Assembly (NCBI GenBank): GCA_026992705.1
Contig: JALWYT010000318.1
Location: 1-10,766, forward strand
DNA length: 10,766 bases
Source: Thiotrichaceae bacterium
GTDB lineage: Bacteria > Pseudomonadota > Gammaproteobacteria > Thiotrichales > Thiotrichaceae
Reading direction: 5' to 3'
Shown here: positions 6,489 through 10,766 of the stretch, piece after piece
How positions within the stretch are numbered: position 1 is the stretch's first letter
Layout: each line of letters starts with the position of its first letter
Made by a program: the position numbers and the translations under genes
The notes under the pieces: generated by a model
Told to the model about the DNA's origin: nothing
Databases searched by the model: none
The model's input: the letters and a program-made list of their open reading frames with translations, nothing else

Positions 6489-9400
6489 TTAAGCAAAGTT
6501 AGCAGAAGTTAATGAATCTGCAGCAATATTTTCTAATGTACCGATAAGCTCTACTGTAATATCAGCAGCAACATCAATATTACCATTAGCATTAGAATCC
6601 ACCACTGCCATCTGGTAAAGATATGCGTTACTGTTACCATAAACAACAACTGAATAGTTACCATCAGCTATAGTACCGATTGCACCAATTAGTCCATTTT
6701 CTACAGAAGCGCCATTTACAACATCAGTAGGATTTAATGTTTCATATACACCAGAGTCAATTACTAGTAACGCGGTTGTACCTGAAGCAACATTTGGATC
6801 TGTATCAGTTACATTTTCAAATGCAGTATGGAGGCTTGCACCAGCAAGAGTAGATAACAATGTATCATCAGCTGTAAACCCTGTAATTGTTACTGGGTTT
6901 GAGATAGCAGCAATAGCATTATTGTCTAGTGTAATTGTATCTGCACCACCTGCTGAAATATTAATGCTACCAGCTACTGTTGACACATCAGTACGACCAA
7001 AGCTATCATTTCCAGAAGATAATACATAGTTTTCAATTGCTTGTCCCAATGTACCTGTATCATCATCGTTAATTGCATCAGTGATTGTAACAGTTTCTAT
7101 CCCACTTGCATCTGCTGCTACTGCTGCAGATAAAGCATTTGAGAAAGTACCAAACTGTGCAGCTGTCATAGTTACTGATGCATTATCATTAACACCAATC
7201 TGTTCAAAATTCTGTACAGTTGCTGCAGAAATATTTGAACCAGTTACTAATTGAATAGTATCGTTATTATCACCTAGTGAGTTAGCTGAAGCCGTACCTG
7301 TTCCTTCACCATCAATTGTATCAGCTCCCAATGTAATACCATTTACTACGACTACATCATTCTCTCCACCTGCTTCTACATCTGCACTTGTATTAAGTGT
7401 AATGGTATTATCTGTACCATTTAAATCATACAATTCTATATCTGCATCATTACTACCAATAAACTGATCAGTTATTTGTATTTCATCATTTGCACCTGTA
7501 GCAGTAATTGTTGCGAATGCATTATGTTGATCTTTAGTCATACTTACTGTACCACTCATAACTAATGTACCAAAACCTAATGCTGTACCAGCACCCCCAG
7601 CATTACCTTGTGCTCCATTAATACTACCACCTGTTGTCATAGTTAAAGTATCATCTGCATCAAAGTTTACAAAGTTTCCAGTCAATGCAAGCCCAGCACC
7701 TAATACTGAGTTAACACCATCATTTTCAGTAATATTTTGACCTGCTGCACCGATAGTGAAGATATTAGTGCCATTTGCAAGTACATAAGCCTCAATATCA
7801 GCATCACCAGTAAGTGTACCCGCATCATCAAGAGTAATTGAATCAGCACCACCAGTAGCAGTAATTGAAGAGAATGCATTATGTTGAGCTAGAGTCATAG
7901 TTGCAGCACCAGTAACATCAAGTGCCTCAATATTTGTTAGCGTAACATCAGAGATATCAGAACCTGTATTGACAAACAATGCTTGATTCACCCCTGAAAC
8001 ACCCGTTATTTTTGTCACTAAACCAGTTCCAAGATCGCCACTATCCATTGAGACACCTTCTACTGAACTATCGATAGTAACTGTTTCAACAGCTGTAAAA
8101 CTCGCAGTACCAGTTCCACCTCCATCTACCAAGTTAGCAACCTCATTGGCTGCTGCAGTTGCACTTATATTTAATGTATCTGTACCTAATAGACCATTTA
8201 CTGTTGAGCCAACCAACTGAGCTACAGTTGCATTAATAGTATCCGCATCATTTGTAACAGCATTAGATTCGGAACTATGAGCCGCTGTAGCGGTATTAAA
8301 AGCAGCTTGGTTTGCAGTAAATGTTACACCACCTACAAAACCAAGGTCAGCAGCTGTTAGGCTTGTGATACCATCTAAAGTGATACGAAAGTCAGCATTA
8401 CCAATATCACCATCACCGTTAGTATCTACAACTAAAACATTATCACTTTGAATAAAAATAGCCTCTCCAGCTGTGCTACTTAATGCTGTTTCCGCAGCTG
8501 TAGTATTTGCAGCATTTCCTAAGAATAGTGTTGATGTATTTACTCCAATATTTGTTAGATTTATTACATCTGACCCCTGCTCAAAACCGATAACAGTATC
8601 ACTTGTAAGACCAGAAGATTGGTTGGCATTTGTATAACGAATAGTATCTGCACCTGCACCCATATTGATGGTATCTCCACCAGTCTGTGTACCAACAATT
8701 GCACCCATTGTCCAGTCTGTACCACCCGAACCAAAGGTATAGATAGCACCACTTGCCGCTGTACTTAAAGCAGTTGTTGCACCAACGGAACCAATACCTG
8801 TAACACTACCATCCCCCAACTTACCAGTCATACCTGATGCATCAATAGTTGCAACCACTGGTGTTGCTGGATTATCAAATGCAGCAATAGTTAAATCAGC
8901 ATCACCTGAAAAAACTAGCGTTACAGCATCTGAATTTTCAACACCTCCACTAGTTGTATCCAAGTCCAAAGTTGTAATAGCCAATGTCGCTGTACCACCT
9001 GCCGTATCATCATCTGCAGTAATAGTTAGCGTTTCTGCATCATCAACAGTTAGTGTACCAAATGTATCAGCCGCAGCCACATCATCAAAAGCAATAGCCA
9101 CTGCATCTGAAGCACCATCTGTTTTTAAATCGACAGTCAAGTTTGAAGTATTGTTTGTTGTATTTGTTGTAGCGGGATTACTTGTATCCACCTCAACAGT
9201 AATACCTGTTACTGCATCACTAATTGTTGTTGATCCTCCCGCAATAATACCTGAATCAAAGATAACACGATTAATACCAGAGAAGTTATCCATATCAATC
9301 GTGCCAGCAGAATTATCACTAATAAGTAGTTGCTCAACATTACTTAGACTACCACCTAGTGGACCAGAGGCAATTGTCATTGTCATACCGATAGTATCTG

Positions 9401-10682
9401 TATTATCCCCTCCATCGAAGCTATCACCCGCATCGAAACCAGCAGAAAAGTCAGCTGTATCATCACCTGTACCACCAGTGACCACTGTATCCACAGCACC
9501 TGAGTCAGCAACGACACTTAAATTACCCGTAAAGGTCTGTGCGTTAATTTGTGTTACACCCTCAAGCGGAACACTTGTTGTACCAATTGTTAGATTCTGA
9601 TCACCTTCAATATTAATAGTTGCTGCACCTGTATTAATATCTGATAATAAAGACGCTTTCCCCGTTGTAGTTAAATTAAGCGTTTCGATACCGGTGGTTC
9701 CTGAAGATGATGTATTACCGATATTAAGTGTAGAAACAGCTGCACCAGTATTACTTTGTACGTTATTGAGCGTTAATTTAACTGTATCCGATGATCCTGC
9801 TAGCACGCTATCAACAAATTGAATAGTAGTATCACCACCACTGACATCGTTCAGTGTTATATCCACAAGGTTTTGTAACCCTGTAGCTGTTAAATCTCCT
9901 GAGGAGTTATCATTAATGTAACTCTCTGCACCGTCAACCCCTGTCATATCAAAGCTCGTACCTGCAGTGTTGTCTGCTGTTACTTGTATTGTTTCAACAC
10001 CTTCAATCGTAAATCCTGATGTACTAACAGCTGTACTGCCAGAAGAGGCATAACGCAATGTATCATTTGCACCACCAGCATCTAATAGTAAATCACCAGA
10101 ACCCAAGGTCGCTTCTGTTGCAACAATCGTATCATCTCCTGAACTATCTGGTGTATTTGCTGAACCTATTAAACCAGGAATTGTATCAGCGGCTGTAGTT
10201 AAGGTAAAAGTTTGCCCCGTAGTACTACCTGTACTACCACCGCTTCCACCACCATTCGATGTAGAGCCATCAGCATTAACAGTTGTATTTGCTGCACCAG
10301 CTTCGGTATTTGAACCTGTTGGCACAGCTGCTGCCCCCATAGAACTCGTTACAAAATCTGAATAGTTTTGTGTAACCGCTGGTGCATTTGAAAGCGGATC
10401 ACCACCAAGAGCATAGGTAAAACTACTTGCACCATTGATATTGATTACACCACCATTGCTTAGGGTTAATTGTGCTGAATCTGCAGCAAATAGACTACTC
10501 GCAATTGTTAGGTTATTTGGTAAGGCAAGCATATTAGCTCCTTCAGTATCTGAAATCGTAATTGTCTGAGTTGCACCTATATTACCACCAATAATATAAG
10601 TATCATCACCCGCTCCTGCTCCAACAACAGCTGTATCTGTTGATTGTAGTATATTTAGATCATTTCCTGTTGTAAATGGCAT
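6489..10682 (-). CDS. Giant RTX/S-layer-like beta-strand-repeat protein, predicted type I secretion substrate
   Basis: The protein is 1397 residues, rich in Asp, Gly, Thr, Ser and Ala, poor in Lys and Arg, has one Trp (657) and no Cys, as expected for an acidic, calcium-dependent secreted surface protein. There is no Sec signal. Order: an N-terminal domain (1-134) starting MPFTTGNDLNILQSTDTAVV, with an RTX-like GAGAGDDTYIIGG; a Gly/Ser linker (about 135-156); a beta-strand-rich body starting TLTTAADTIPG, including RTX-like GGTGDDTADF and DGGDNTDTIG (403-432); a module resembling a complete T1SS C-terminus (about 660-782); three repeats of about 120 residues (from 929); and a terminal module ending SLTSANFA with VVDSNANGNID (1360-1370). 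The end, a few hydrophobic residues after an Asp-rich strand, fits uncleaved type I signals. ATG is preceded by GAGGT (10691-10695, minus strand), 8 nt spacing. The T1SS pair at 1125-4278 is its likely exporter. S-layer, adhesin or biofilm protein are all possible; no catalytic domain is seen. Confidence 0.85.
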   Translation of the reverse strand: MPFTTGNDLNILQSTDTAVVGAGAGDDTYIIGGNIGATQTITISDTEGANMLALPNNLTIASSLFAADSAQLTLSNGGVININGASSFTYALGGDPLSNAPAVTQNYSDFVTSSMGAAAVPTGSNTEAGAANTTVNADGSTSNGGGSGGSTGSTTGQTFTLTTAADTIPGLIGSANTPDSSGDDTIVATEATLGSGDLLLDAGGANDTLRYASSGSTAVSTSGFTIEGVETIQVTADNTAGTSFDMTGVDGAESYINDNSSGDLTATGLQNLVDITLNDVSGGDTTIQFVDSVLAGSSDTVKLTLNNVQSNTGAAVSTLNIGNTSSSGTTGIETLNLTTTGKASLLSDINTGAATINIEGDQNLTIGTTSVPLEGVTQINAQTFTGNLSVVADSGAVDTVVTGGTGDDTADFSAGFDAGDSFDGGDNTDTIGMTMTIASGPLGGSLSNVEQLLISDNSAGTIDMDNFSGINRVIFDSGIIAGGSTTISDAVTGITVEVDTSNPATTNTTNNTSNLTVDLKTDGASDAVAIAFDDVAAADTFGTLTVDDAETLTITADDDTAGGTATLAITTLDLDTTSGGVENSDAVTLVFSGDADLTIAAFDNPATPVVATIDASGMTGKLGDGSVTGIGSVGATTALSTAASGAIYTFGSGGTDWTMGAIVGTQTGGDTINMGAGADTIRYTNANQSSGLTSDTVIGFEQGSDVINLTNIGVNTSTLFLGNAANTTAAETALSSTAGEAIFIQSDNVLVVDTNGDGDIGNADFRITLDGITSLTAADLGFVGGVTFTANQAAFNTATAAHSSESNAVTNDADTINATVAQLVGSTVNGLLGTDTLNISATAAANEVANLVDGGGTGTASFTAVETVTIDSSVEGVSMDSGDLGTGLVTKITGVSGVNQALFVNTGSDISDVTLTNIEALDVTGAATMTLAQHNAFSSITATGGADSITLDDAGTLTGDADIEAYVLANGTNIFTIGAAGQNITENDGVNSVLGAGLALTGNFVNFDADDTLTMTTGGSINGAQGNAGGAGTALGFGTLVMSGTVSMTKDQHNAFATITATGANDEIQITDQFIGSNDADIELYDLNGTDNTITLNTSADVEAGGENDVVVVNGITLGADTIDGEGTGTASANSLGDNNDTIQLVTGSNISAATVQNFEQIGVNDNASVTMTAAQFGTFSNALSAAVAADASGIETVTITDAINDDDTGTLGQAIENYVLSSGNDSFGRTDVSTVAGSINISAGGADTITLDNNAIAAISNPVTITGFTADDTLLSTLAGASLHTAFENVTDTDPNVASGTTALLVIDSGVYETLNPTDVVNGASVENGLIGAIGTIADGNYSVVVYGNSNAYLYQMAVVDSNANGNIDVAADITVELIGTLENIAADSLTSANFA
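6813..7898 (-). repeat. Three diverged ~120-residue tandem repeats in the giant protein
   Basis: Copies begin at Met929 (MTLAQHNAFSSITATG), Met1048 (MTKDQHNAFATITATG) and Met1172 (MTAAQFGTFSNAL), spaced 119 and 124 residues apart. Each start is followed about 30 residues later by a matching segment: DADIEAYVL, DADIELYDL and GQAIENYVL. Copies 1 and 2 are clearly alike, the third is more diverged. The unit probably forms one beta-rich domain of the surface lattice or adhesin stalk. The end of the last copy is approximate. Confidence 0.7.
8337..8705 (-). other. Internal type I secretion C-terminal-like module within the giant protein
   Basis: Residues about 660-782 read like the end of a serralysin/RTX type substrate: MGAGADTIRY (674-683), then SDTVIGFEQGSDVINL (694-709), then VVDTNGDGDIGNADF (751-765) and finally SLTAADLGF (774-782). 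In most family members such a sequence is followed by a stop codon; here 615 further residues follow. The real C-terminus has the same pattern: AGGADTITLD (1244-1253), VVDSNANGNID (1360-1370), SLTSANFA (1390-1397). Confidence 0.6.
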
Positions 10683-10720
10683 AACATTTTACCTCTTTTT
10701 TCATGTAATTTAATTTATTG

Positions 10721-10751
10721 GGAAAGAGAGATTGATTACCTCTCTCTTTCC
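10721..10751 (-). promoter_or_regulatory. Perfect 11-bp hairpin in the 5' leader of the giant surface-protein gene
   Basis: GGAAAGAGAGA (10721-10731) and TCTCTCTTTCC (10741-10751) are exact inverse complements around a 9-nt loop. On the minus strand the hairpin sits about 25 nt upstream of the ribosome site GAGGT and about 38 nt upstream of the ATG. There is no T-run after it on either strand, so it is not an ordinary terminator. Leader hairpins that stabilise mRNA are known for abundant surface proteins. One arm (UCUCUUU) could alternatively pair with AAAGAGG at the ribosome site. Confidence 0.55.
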
Positions 10752-10766
10752 TCATAAGTTCAGTAT

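Noticed and set aside
6813..7898. CRISPR array
   Set aside because: The repeats here are long, diverged protein-coding units in one open frame, not short identical repeats with unique spacers.
9151..9600. 149-codon plus-strand open frame inside the giant gene
   Set aside because: It is fully antisense to the giant coding sequence, rich in Val/Ile/Ser/Pro as expected from the reverse of Asp/Gly/Thr codons, and shows no ribosome site or family motif.

Overview
The window looks like an accessory region from an AT-rich Gram-negative bacterium, most likely a gammaproteobacterium; a sulfur-oxidiser or methylotroph type (Thiotrichales or Methylococcales) is a guess from the gene mix. The grounds are a type I secretion (T1SS) exporter pair, an Aas-like acyl-ACP synthetase, a Uma2-family gene, short GTGGGAAC palindromes between genes, and a very large Asp/Gly/Thr/Ser-rich surface protein. 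No 16S or other phylogenetic marker is present, so the placement rests on gene content alone.

Left to right: (1) 3-896 is the 3' part of an acyl-ACP synthetase that stops abruptly at the hinge before its C-terminal subdomain, so it is probably a remnant. (2) 1125-4278 is a two-gene T1SS operon of the PrtD/PrtE type: an ABC exporter, then, 4 nt later, an HlyD-family membrane fusion protein. No outer-membrane TolC-type gene is in view. (3) 4417-4638 encodes a 73-residue protein that resembles DUF6447, behind its own promoter. (4) 4747-5865 is a GT4-type glycosyltransferase with a non-ATG start and an odd leader made of a perfect Shine-Dalgarno and a 17-codon ORF in the same frame. (5) 5862-6167 on the minus strand is the N-terminal half of a Uma2 (DUF820) nuclease-like gene, cut off where it meets the glycosyltransferase. 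(6) 6168-6488 is a gene-free stretch with palindromic and direct repeats. (7) 6489-10682 on the minus strand encodes a 1397-residue, Cys-free, RTX/S-layer-like T1SS substrate that fills the rest of the window.

The likely logic is a cell-surface or S-layer module: an exporter pair, a large secreted protein with a type I C-terminal end, a glycosyltransferase that could decorate it or its lipopolysaccharide anchor, and a small accessory protein. The two most unusual points are these. First, the giant protein carries a complete T1SS C-terminal-like module in its middle (residues about 660-782) as well as one at its real C-terminus, which suggests a fusion or internal duplication of two secreted proteins. 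Second, the exporter-to-glycosyltransferase block (about 897-5865) is bounded on each side by a gene that has lost its 3' end, which suggests the block replaced older sequence.
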